Shown here: positions 1-4,928 of the stretch, in pieces
How the letters are laid out: each line of letters opens with the position of its first letter
Position numbering within the stretch: position 1 is the stretch's first letter
Assembly (NCBI GenBank): GCA_934589325.1
Contig: CAKTNU010000124.1
Location: forward strand, 1-5,784
From: an uncultured Oscillospiraceae bacterium
Lineage (GTDB): Bacteria > Bacillota_A > Clostridia > Oscillospirales > Oscillospiraceae
Length of the DNA: 5,784 bases
Direction: 5' to 3'
Notes under the pieces: generated by a model
What the model was told of the DNA's origin: nothing
Databases searched by the model: none
The model's input: the letters and a program-made list of their open reading frames with translations, nothing else
Position numbers and translations under genes: made by a program

Positions 1-664
1 CTTCCATGACGTGAGCCGCGTCAACATGCAGCGCCTCAAGGATACGGGTGGAGTGGGTGATGATGAGCAGTGAGCCGTGAGTCCGCTCACGGAAGAGGCG
101 CACGCCCTCGCTGACGGTGCGGACGGCATCGACATCCAGACCGGAGTCCGTCTCGTCCAGAATGGCGAGCTTCGGCTCCAGCATCAGCATCTGCAGAATT
201 TCAGCCTTTTTCTTCTCACCGCCGGAGAAGCCAACGTTCAGGTCACGCTCGGCATAGCTCTCATCCATATTCAGCAGAGCCATTGTCTCCTTGAGCTTTT
301 TCTTGAAGTCCCACAGGCGCAGTCGGCTGCCGGTCTTCTGCTCCAGCGCACTGCGGATAAACGCGCTCAGCGTCACGCCGGGCACTTCAAGCGGATTCTG
401 AAAGGACAGGAAAATGCCCTTTTTCGCACGCTCGTTCACGGGAAGCTCCGTGATGTCCTCGCCGTCAAAAGCGATGGAGCCCGCGGTCACGCTGTAAGCC
501 GGGTTGCCGGTGATAGCATAGCCCAGTGTGGACTTGCCGGTGCCGTTCGGCCCCATGAGCACATGGGTCTCGTCCTGCCCGACGGTCAGGTCCACGCCGT
601 GGAGTATTTCCTTCTCCTCCACACAAACGTGCAGATTCTGGATCTTCAAAAGCTCTTTACTCAT
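1..664 (-). CDS. sufC: Fe-S cluster assembly ATPase SufC (partial, C-terminus beyond the window)
   Basis: ABC-type ATPase of the SUF system. In characterised systems SufC binds SufB/SufD in the cytoplasm and its ATP hydrolysis drives Fe-S cluster assembly on the scaffold. Visible here, in order: Walker A GPNGTGKST (residues 38-46), Q-loop glutamine at Q89 in SFQNP, signature FSGGE (146-150), Walker B LAILD with catalytic E171 in DETDSGLD, and the switch histidine H204 in ITHST. The lysine-rich FSGGEKKK and the DETDSGLD wording are typical of SufC rather than of transport ATPases. About 221 codons are present. The family is usually near 250 residues, so only the last tenth or so is missing at the left edge. 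Start ATG at 664-662 follows AAGGTGG at a good distance and overlaps the end of the Rrf2 regulator gene by 8 bases, implying one transcript and translational coupling. sufB would be expected next, outside the window. Confidence 0.96.
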   Translation of the reverse strand, partial: MSKELLKIQNLHVCVEEKEILHGVDLTVGQDETHVLMGPNGTGKSTLGYAITGNPAYSVTAGSIAFDGEDITELPVNERAKKGIFLSFQNPLEVPGVTLSAFIRSALEQKTGSRLRLWDFKKKLKETMALLNMDESYAERDLNVGFSGGEKKKAEILQMLMLEPKLAILDETDSGLDVDAVRTVSEGVRLFRERTHGSLLIITHSTRILEALHVDAAHVME

Positions 665-1118
665 ATTGAACCACCTTATCTTCTTTCCGTGCCGCGGAGA
701 CGGCCGGTGTTTTTTCGTTTACTCGCATACATTGCGCCAGAGTATGGCCGTCAACATAGCTGTTGATCTGTTCCTCCAGTCCCTTCCAGAACGGGCGTGC
801 ATCACAGTCACAGCTGCAGCCGCAGCCTGCCCCCTCTTCGGACTGGCACGCGATCGGCGACAGATGTCCCTCCGCCGCACGCAGTATCTCGCCCACAGGG
901 TAATCCTCCGGCGGGCGTGTCAGGCGGTAGCCGCCCGATTTCCCCACGGCGCTCTCCACCAGATTTGCCCGGCTCAGAGCAGCCATGATGCTTTCCAGAT
1001 ATTTTTTCGATAGCTGCAGCCGCTGTGCGGCCTCGCTGAGCCGATGCCACTCACTGCTGCCATGCTCAGCCATATCCAGCATGACCCTCAGAGCGTATCG
1101 CCCTCTTGTTGAGACCAT
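657..1118 (-). CDS. Rrf2/IscR-family transcriptional regulator of the suf operon
   Basis: Predicted Fe-S-sensing winged-helix repressor, 153 residues, the usual Rrf2 size. The N-terminus STRGRYALRVMLDMA and the LESIMAAL recognition-helix region followed by GKSGGYRL (wing, about 60-66) are classic Rrf2 features. The sensing segment holds C91, C99, C101, C103 and C105, followed by ARPFW, the position where IscR carries its three cluster-ligating cysteines. Here they form an alternating CxCxCxC run. A further cysteine is C130. I chose ATG 1118-1116 as start because Rrf2 proteins normally begin M-x-(I/V)-S-T-(R/K)-G. An in-frame GTG lies immediately upstream (1121-1119), and both are served by the GAGGAGGA ribosome site. 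The gene is first in the suf operon and overlaps sufC by 8 bases. A promoter with an inverted repeat lies just upstream, so autoregulation in response to Fe-S status is the likely role. This is inferred from family and position; the ligand was not shown. Confidence 0.93.
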   Translation of the reverse strand: MVSTRGRYALRVMLDMAEHGSSEWHRLSEAAQRLQLSKKYLESIMAALSRANLVESAVGKSGGYRLTRPPEDYPVGEILRAAEGHLSPIACQSEEGAGCGCSCDCDARPFWKGLEEQINSYVDGHTLAQCMRVNEKTPAVSAARKEDKVVQYE

Positions 1119-1123
1119 CACAA

Positions 1124-1134
1124 GACATTCCTCC
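1124..1134 (-). promoter_or_regulatory. Ribosome binding site of the Rrf2 regulator
   Basis: The minus strand reads GTGAGGAGGAA here. The AGGAGG core lies about 7-8 bases before GTG 1121 and 10-11 before ATG 1118, so it supports either start. The ATG is preferred because of the conserved N-terminus. Confidence 0.7.
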
Positions 1135-1147
1135 TCACTTTTGATTA

Positions 1148-1164
1148 CCTACCTTCGGGATAGG
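1148..1164. promoter_or_regulatory. Putative Rrf2 operator (inverted repeat over the transcription start)
   Basis: CCTA (1148-1151) and TAGG (1161-1164) form an inverted repeat separated by 9 bases, with an extra C/G match inside (1153/1159) and A/T-rich flanks. It sits directly downstream of the -10 box and covers the predicted start site, where a bound repressor would block transcription. The size and dyad form fit Rrf2-family operators. The assignment to this regulator is inference from position. Confidence 0.5.
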
Positions 1165-1165
1165 A

Positions 1166-1194
1166 ATTTTAGCACTTAATTCCCTCCACGTCAA
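1166..1194 (-). promoter_or_regulatory. Sigma-A type promoter of the rrf2-sufC operon
   Basis: Reading the minus strand, TTGACG (1194-1189) is followed after exactly 17 bases by TAAAAT (1171-1166). Both boxes match the vegetative consensus at five of six positions. Transcription would start near 1159, about 40 bases before the regulator's start codon. No other comparably good promoter is seen for this operon. Confidence 0.75.
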
Positions 1195-1293
1195 TAGGTG
1201 TTTGAGAAAAGATTCCGCTCTTCAACGTATATAGGTGCAGATGCGCCATATCGGGTGTATCTTCCATAAAAGTTACGGTCTACTGACGTTATA
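1195..1293. other. Intergenic stretch with no recognised gene
   Basis: This segment lies upstream of the suf promoter and before the hairpin at 1294. No reading frame with protein-like content, no ribosome site and no convincing promoter was seen. A weak imperfect hairpin (1239-1262, nine pairs including two G-U in plus-strand RNA) is the only structure noted and is not assigned a role. Confidence 0.5.
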
Positions 1294-1323
1294 AAGCGGC
1301 TCATCCTTACGGATGAGCCGCTT
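1294..1323 (-). terminator. Hairpin terminator-like element between the oxidoreductase remnant and the suf operon
   Basis: A perfect 13-bp stem (1294-1306 with 1311-1323) closes a TTAC loop. The T-tract is weak on both sides: minus-strand reading continues TATAACG, plus-strand reading GTTGTCTT. The only gene that could feed into it is the minus-strand oxidoreductase remnant ending at 1446, so it probably ended that transcript and now insulates the suf promoter. It could act in either direction. Confidence 0.65.
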
Positions 1324-1352
1324 GTTGTCTTACATTTAAATTTATTTCAATA

Positions 1353-1411
1353 GTACGCCGGCGTGCGGCAGCATCAATAAGCGGATGCTGATCCGTCCGC
1401 ACGCACGGTAC
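1353..1411. repeat. Bulged long inverted repeat (hairpin/cruciform element)
   Basis: Three nested pairs of arms share one centre: GTAC (1353-1356 / 1408-1411), GCGTGCGG (1361-1368 / CCGCACGC 1397-1404), and CAGCATC (1369-1375 / GATGCTG 1384-1390), with an 8-base loop. An internal ATCCGT bulge (1391-1396) and small asymmetric gaps interrupt the stem. That gives 19 Watson-Crick pairs in 59 bases. On the minus strand it lies about 35 bases after the stop of the oxidoreductase remnant and is followed by A/T-rich sequence without a clean T-tract. It may be an old terminator, a small structured RNA or a dispersed palindromic repeat. No second copy is in this window. Confidence 0.5.
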
Positions 1412-1445
1412 CCGGTTCTTACTGCCCTGCAGTTTTATTTCGGCG

Positions 1446-1802
1446 TCAGAAAGCAAGTGCGGCATCAAACGCCTCTCTGGTGGCCTCCAACGCACGGCGA
1501 GCCTCTTTTGCGTCACCTGCGGTTATCATTGGTATGCCAAGCTCATCACACGCAGCCTGAAGTGCGCTGCTGTCACGGCTCCTGCTGCCGACGGCAATGA
1601 CTGCGTAGTCGCACGGGAACTCCAGGGTCTCGCCGTCCTTCTCTCCGATGACGCGGTCGCTTCTTATTTCGGTCACCCTGATATCGGTAACGCAGCGTAT
1701 CTTGTCGTTATCGAGCGCCTCCATCATACAGTATTTGCGGGCAGAACCCATATCGCTGCAAATGCCGCCACCCTGCCTTGGGAGCCTGCTACTGACACCG
1801 TT
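1446..1802 (-). pseudogene. Remnant of an NAD(P)/FAD-dependent oxidoreductase (C-terminal fragment)
   Basis: The frame ends with a segment typical of the C-terminus of old-yellow-enzyme/2,4-dienoyl-CoA-reductase-like flavoproteins: a CDYAVIAVGSRSRD strand-turn (end of the nucleotide-binding domain), then IPMITAGDAKEARRALEATREAFDAALAF before the stop at 1446-1448. The GD and the final arginine-rich helix match the conserved FAD-contacting tail. Full-length members have about 640-670 residues with a TIM-barrel N-terminus. Only about 118 codons are open here, back to an in-frame TGA at 1803-1805. The first ATG (1751) has no ribosome site, and family-like residues appear to continue upstream of it (LPRQGG...ICSDMG). 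The barrel, the FAD-binding N-terminus and the 4Fe-4S cysteines are absent, so this is a decayed gene. The region 1803-1860 may hold more, badly degraded, remnant sequence. Confidence 0.72.
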
Positions 1803-1866
1803 TCAAAGTAATTCGGGCTACCGCAAAGCCATTATCCGCAACCGTTATCATAACTGTCAAATAAGC

Positions 1867-1906
1867 AAAAAGGGCATGATGTCTGAAATCATTCAGACAT
1901 CATGCC
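1867..1906 (-). terminator. Rho-independent terminator of the PurN-like gene
   Basis: A perfect 15-bp stem (1873-1887 with 1892-1906) encloses an ATCA loop and is followed on the minus strand by CTTTTTGC, a run of five T. It begins 31 bases after the stop of the minus-strand PurN-like gene, so that gene is the end of its transcript. Confidence 0.88.
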
Positions 1907-1937
1907 TTCCAATTTATCGGCTGCCTGCCGGGACTCG

Positions 1938-2567
1938 TCACACCTTTGCTGTTTCTTCGGATATTACCACGCGGGTGCCGTGCACGGAGAGCCGACCGCT
2001 GCAATAGAGCGCTACGGCCTGACTCAGCAGCTTCCACTCGGCCTCCTCCATTACCCTGCGCTGAAGTGTTTCAGGATCGTCGCCCGGCAGGACGTCAACG
2101 GCCTTCTGGAGTATTATGCCGCCTACACGCCCGTCGCCGTCGGCAAAATACGCCGTCGCCCCGGTGACCTTCACTCCGCGCTCCAGTACGGCACGGTGAA
2201 TGTCGCCCTCCACGTCTTCAAAGGCAGGATAGATAGCGGGATAGGTGCCGATGATGCGGTTTTTGAACTGATACGGTATCACGCCCAGCGGCAGATCATA
2301 GCCTGCGAGGATCACAAGCTCCACGTCCATGTCGCGCAGCTTGTTCGCAACAGCCATGCTGTGGCTGGTCATGGTCGGGAACAGGTCGGGATCCACAACA
2401 TATGCCGGGACGCCCGCATTAAGGGCGCGGCTCATCGCATATGCGTCCTTCTGCGGAGATATCACCGCTACCAGTTCAAAGTCCGGTATCTCCTTAAAAT
2501 ACATGGAATCCAGTATTGCCTGTAGCTTTGACCCGTCGCCGGAAACCAATGCCGCCGCTCTGATCAT
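1938..2567 (-). CDS. PurN-family formyltransferase-fold protein with altered active site
   Basis: The 209-residue protein matches phosphoribosylglycinamide formyltransferase (GAR transformylase, purine synthesis step 3) over its whole length. Seen: a phosphate-binding N-terminus VSGDGSKLQAILD (8-20, usually SGNGSNLQAII), LVILAGYD (84-91), and a C-terminus GVKVTGAT, IILQKAVDVLPGD, LQRRVMEEAEWKLL, GRLSV. However, the catalytic motif normally N-(I/V)-HPS reads GTYPA (107-111), and the H-F-x(5)-D-GG motif reads YF...RVGG (140-150). Aligned by eye with E. coli PurN, N106, H108, H137 and D144 become G107, Y109, Y140 and R147. Normal purine formylation therefore seems unlikely, although the fold and probably ligand binding remain. 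The reading frame is intact and long, so this looks like a repurposed paralogue rather than a pseudogene. AGGAGA lies 10 bases before ATG 2567. No other purine gene is nearby. The gene is single and has its own terminator. Confidence 0.85.
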   Translation of the reverse strand: MIRAAALVSGDGSKLQAILDSMYFKEIPDFELVAVISPQKDAYAMSRALNAGVPAYVVDPDLFPTMTSHSMAVANKLRDMDVELVILAGYDLPLGVIPYQFKNRIIGTYPAIYPAFEDVEGDIHRAVLERGVKVTGATAYFADGDGRVGGIILQKAVDVLPGDDPETLQRRVMEEAEWKLLSQAVALYCSGRLSVHGTRVVISEETAKV

Positions 2568-2577
2568 ACTCTCACTC

Positions 2578-2583
2578 TCTCCT
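2578..2583 (-). promoter_or_regulatory. Ribosome binding site of the PurN-like gene
   Basis: The minus strand reads AGGAGA, 10 bases before ATG 2567-2565. It supports that start, which also places the phosphate-binding glycine loop at the family's usual distance from the N-terminus. No clear minus-strand -35/-10 pair was found for this gene. Confidence 0.6.
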
Positions 2584-2594
2584 GCTTAAAACAC

Positions 2595-2623
2595 TTGTTT
2601 ATTCCGCCGAAGCACGTTATAAT
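2595..2623 (+). promoter_or_regulatory. Promoter of the plus-strand phosphatase/radical SAM operon
   Basis: TTGTTT (2595-2600) and a perfect TATAAT (2618-2623) are separated by 17 bases. Transcription would start near 2630, leaving an untranslated leader of about 78 bases before ATG 2708. The -10 box lies inside the inverted repeat CACGT (2613-2617) / ACGTG (2627-2631). Confidence 0.65.
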
Positions 2624-2631
2624 AAGACGTG
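2613..2631. promoter_or_regulatory. Inverted repeat CACGT-N9-ACGTG around the -10 box (possible operator)
   Basis: The two five-base arms are exact complements centred on the TATAAT element, in a divergent intergenic region between the PurN-like gene and the plus-strand operon. A repressor bound here would occlude the promoter. The arms are short, so chance cannot be excluded. Confidence 0.3.
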
Positions 2632-2695
2632 AAGCGCCGGAACTCTCTTAAGAATACTTTATTATACTTTATTCCGCGCAGATGGTCAAGATTTT

Positions 2696-2700
2696 GGAGG
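2696..2700 (+). promoter_or_regulatory. Ribosome binding site of the phosphatase-GNAT fusion
   Basis: GGAGG followed by CATAGTT and then ATG 2708. Spacing and sequence are near ideal and fix the start that puts RHA at residue 8. Confidence 0.7.
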
Positions 2701-2707
2701 CATAGTT

Positions 2708-3841
2708 ATGACGGAAATTTATCTTATTCGGCATGCTCAGGCCGAGGGGAACCTCTATCGCATGATGCAGGGGCACTGGGACGGCTCCGTGACGGCGCTC
2801 GGCATGAAGCAGATAGACGCTCTGGCGGAGCGTTTCCGCACGGTCCATGTAGACGCACTGTATTCAAGCGACCTGTACCGCACCCGTCTCACTGCCTCTG
2901 CCGTCACACGCTACCATCGCGGCCTGCCAATGCAGCTCCGCCCCACCCTGCGTGAGATAAACGTCGGCGCGTGGGAGGCAAGATTTTTCGGCGATGTGGC
3001 CTACGAATCACCGGAGAAAATGCACGACTTTCTCTTTGAGCCCGAGAAGTGGCACGTCGACGGTGCTGAGACTTACGCCGAGGTCGAACGCCGTGCATAT
3101 GCGGAGCTGCTGAAGATTGCGGAAGAGAATGACGGGAAGAGCGTCGCAGTCGTAAGCCACGGAGTGACGATACTCTGCCTGCTGTCGAAAATTCTCGGCG
3201 TCCCACTCGGGGACAAGGAGAAGCTGCCCATAAGCGGCAATACCGCCGTAACTCTGCTGAATTTTTCCGACGGCGTATTTACACCCGTGTATGTGAACGA
3301 CATGAGCCATCTAGCCGCGCTCCCCGTCCGCGCATGGCAGAAGACACCGGGTCTGCGCGGCGAGGCCATTGACCCTCGGCTCGAGGCGGACTACTACAGG
3401 CATTGCTATACAGATGCATGGTTTGCCGCCCATGGAGACATCGCGGGCTTCACGGCGGAGCCTTATCTTGCCGCCGCGATAAAGCACCACGAATTTGACA
3501 AATCTTCTATAATAAAAATATACGATAACGAAACTCCTGCCGGACTTGTCGATCTTGACACCGCCCGCGGTGCTCATGCGGGCTACGGCTGGATATCTCT
3601 GCTGTACCTCGCACCCGAGTATCGCGGTCTCGGCTGCGGGATCCAGCTTCTCGGGCGGGCGATAGTCCGCTATGAGGCTCTTGGCCGCCGCTCGCTGCGC
3701 CTGCATGTTGCGGACGATAACACCGCCGCGCTGGAATTTTACCGCCGCTGCGGTTTTGAGGAGCTTGGCTCCGAGCCGGGCAGCAGCAGCAGGCTTTTGT
3801 TGATGGAGAAAAAGATCGGAGGCCGCAATGTCGCAATTTGA
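2708..3841 (+). CDS. Histidine phosphatase (phosphoglycerate mutase-like) fused to GNAT acetyltransferase
   Basis: A 377-residue two-domain cytoplasmic enzyme. Residues 1-205 are a branch-1 histidine phosphatase: LIRHAQAEGN (6-15) with the phospho-accepting H9 and phosphate-binding R8, SSDLYRT (53-59) with R58, the acid/base region LREINVGAWE with E83, and the second catalytic histidine H151 in VVSHG. Residues from about 225 to 369 are a GNAT acyltransferase: SLLYLAPEYRGLGCG carries the acetyl-CoA pyrophosphate-binding R/Q-x-x-G-x-G motif (R306-G311), followed by LHVADDNTAALEFYRRCGFEELG (332-354), the standard motif B with Asn and Tyr. All expected catalytic or cofactor residues are present, so both halves look active. 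The substrates are unknown: a phosphomonoester for the first, an amine for the second. GGAGG lies 8 bases before ATG. The 3' end overlaps the next gene by 14 bases, so this is the first gene of a coupled operon. Confidence 0.9.
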   Translation: MTEIYLIRHAQAEGNLYRMMQGHWDGSVTALGMKQIDALAERFRTVHVDALYSSDLYRTRLTASAVTRYHRGLPMQLRPTLREINVGAWEARFFGDVAYESPEKMHDFLFEPEKWHVDGAETYAEVERRAYAELLKIAEENDGKSVAVVSHGVTILCLLSKILGVPLGDKEKLPISGNTAVTLLNFSDGVFTPVYVNDMSHLAALPVRAWQKTPGLRGEAIDPRLEADYYRHCYTDAWFAAHGDIAGFTAEPYLAAAIKHHEFDKSSIIKIYDNETPAGLVDLDTARGAHAGYGWISLLYLAPEYRGLGCGIQLLGRAIVRYEALGRRSLRLHVADDNTAALEFYRRCGFEELGSEPGSSSRLLLMEKKIGGRNVAI

Positions 3842-4928
3842 CCGACCCGCACGGATAGAGCGCCTGCGCATACCTCCCGGGCGGCGCATCCTCGTTGTGT
3901 CCGACATTCACGGCAATCTGCCGTATCTGCAGGGGCTGCTGAAAAAGGTCCGCTTTGATATGGACGATATTTTGATAGTCGACGGTGATTTTCTCGAAAA
4001 AGGGCCGGACAGTCTCGGCACATTGAGATATATCATGCGCCTCGCCGCGGGCGGAAATGTGCACACCGTATGCGGCAACTGCGACGGATGGGCGGACATT
4101 TTCAGTATGCCGCCGGAGGCCGACGAGCATCTGCTTGACTATATGATGAGCAAGAAATCCGGTATCCTGTGGGAGATGTGCAACGCCGCAGGGCTCGACC
4201 CATTCGAGCTTGACGGGCTCTCGGGCTGCAAGAAGCAGCTTTTCAATGCATTTACGGAGGAGTGGAAGTTTCTCTCCCGCCTGCCCCATGCGATAGAGAC
4301 GAAAAATTACGTATTCGCCCATGCTGCCATAAGAGACGACAAGCCGCTCTCCGCGCACACCGCCGGAGAGCTGATGCGCTGCGACGCATTTATGAATACC
4401 GGCCGCAGCTTTGATAAATGGGTCATCGTCGGACATTGGCCGGTCGTGCTCTACGGTAAAGACAAGGTCTGTGCAAACCCGATAGTCGATCGGGAGCACC
4501 ACATAGTCAGTATCGACGGCGGCTGTGTGCTCAAGGATGACGGCCAGCTCAACGCCCTGATAATCCCGTGGGACGGAAGCGATGACTTCGGCTATATGTA
4601 CTATGACCCGTTCCCGGTCCGCCGCGTCCTCTGCGATCAGGCCGAGGGGAACCGCTCGTACTACATCCGCTGGGGTGACAGCCGCGTGCAGGTCCTGCAG
4701 CGTGGAGAGGAATTTTCCCGCTGCCGCCATGTCCGCACCGGCTATGAGATGGACATACTTACAAAATACCTCTTTTCCGACGGCGAGTTTACCGACTGCA
4801 ACGACTGCACCGATTACGTCCCGCGTCTGCGCCGGGGCGACCGCGTCAGCGTTGTGGAGACGACCAGCCGCGGCTACCTTATTAAAATAAACGGTCTTTC
4901 AGGCTGGTATTTCGGAGAACTTGAATGA
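3828..4928 (+). CDS. Calcineurin-like metallophosphoesterase with C-terminal SH3-like segment
   Basis: A 366-residue protein. Residues 20-235 form a PPP/ApaH-like metallophosphoesterase domain: SDIHGN (25-30; metal ligands D26, H28), VDGDFLEKGPDS (51-62; D54, a conservative variant of GDxxDRG), GNCD (83-86; N84, in place of GNHE/GNHD), FAHA (163-166; H165), VGHWPV (201-206; H203) and a closing SIDGGCV. The metal ligands are therefore complete, but the histidine that normally follows the Asn (a general acid in PPP enzymes) is cysteine. From about 330 to 366, a segment YVPRLRRGDRVSVVE with a Trp-ending SGWYFGELE resembles a bacterial SH3-like domain, possibly preceded by a second small beta module (about 275-320). 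No signal peptide or membrane segment is seen. It overlaps the upstream fusion gene by 14 bases and the next gene by 4. GGAGG lies 6 bases before ATG. Nucleotide or phosphoprotein hydrolysis is possible; the substrate is not determined. Confidence 0.87.
   Translation: MSQFDRPARIERLRIPPGRRILVVSDIHGNLPYLQGLLKKVRFDMDDILIVDGDFLEKGPDSLGTLRYIMRLAAGGNVHTVCGNCDGWADIFSMPPEADEHLLDYMMSKKSGILWEMCNAAGLDPFELDGLSGCKKQLFNAFTEEWKFLSRLPHAIETKNYVFAHAAIRDDKPLSAHTAGELMRCDAFMNTGRSFDKWVIVGHWPVVLYGKDKVCANPIVDREHHIVSIDGGCVLKDDGQLNALIIPWDGSDDFGYMYYDPFPVRRVLCDQAEGNRSYYIRWGDSRVQVLQRGEEFSRCRHVRTGYEMDILTKYLFSDGEFTDCNDCTDYVPRLRRGDRVSVVETTSRGYLIKINGLSGWYFGELE

Noticed and set aside
77..766. Long plus-strand open frame of 229 codons opposite the left-edge gene
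   Set aside because: It is the antisense shadow of sufC and the start of the Rrf2 gene. The minus strand encodes unmistakable ABC ATPase motifs, while this frame has no recognisable domain or ribosome site.
1239..1262. Imperfect hairpin AGATGCGCC/GGGTGTATCT in the intergenic stretch
   Set aside because: Nine pairs with two G-U wobbles and no T-tract or adjacent plus-strand gene; easily a chance match.
1122..1445. Possible mobile element or insertion scar around the hairpins
   Set aside because: No transposase fragment, no paired terminal repeats and no target-site duplication could be identified.
1307..1516. Minus-strand open frame of 69 codons over the hairpins
   Set aside because: It overlaps the end of the oxidoreductase remnant out of frame and runs into the terminator stem. 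Its sequence is arginine-rich and without protein-like pattern or ribosome site.
1902..2525. Plus-strand open frame of 207 codons opposite the PurN-like gene
   Set aside because: Antisense shadow. The minus-strand frame is clearly PurN-family and has a ribosome site and a terminator, whereas this frame starts inside the terminator stem.
2663..2668. Second -10-like box TATACT in the leader of the plus-strand operon
   Set aside because: The position 17 bases upstream reads GAACTC, a poor -35, whereas TTGTTT/TATAAT at 2595-2623 is better. An extra weak promoter cannot be excluded but is not supported.
3507..4730. Minus-strand open frame of 407 codons, longer than the gene opposite it
   Set aside because: Lies antisense to the GNAT domain and the metallophosphoesterase. 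Its translation has no family features, and the plus strand carries complete catalytic motifs. It is an effect of GC-biased codon use.
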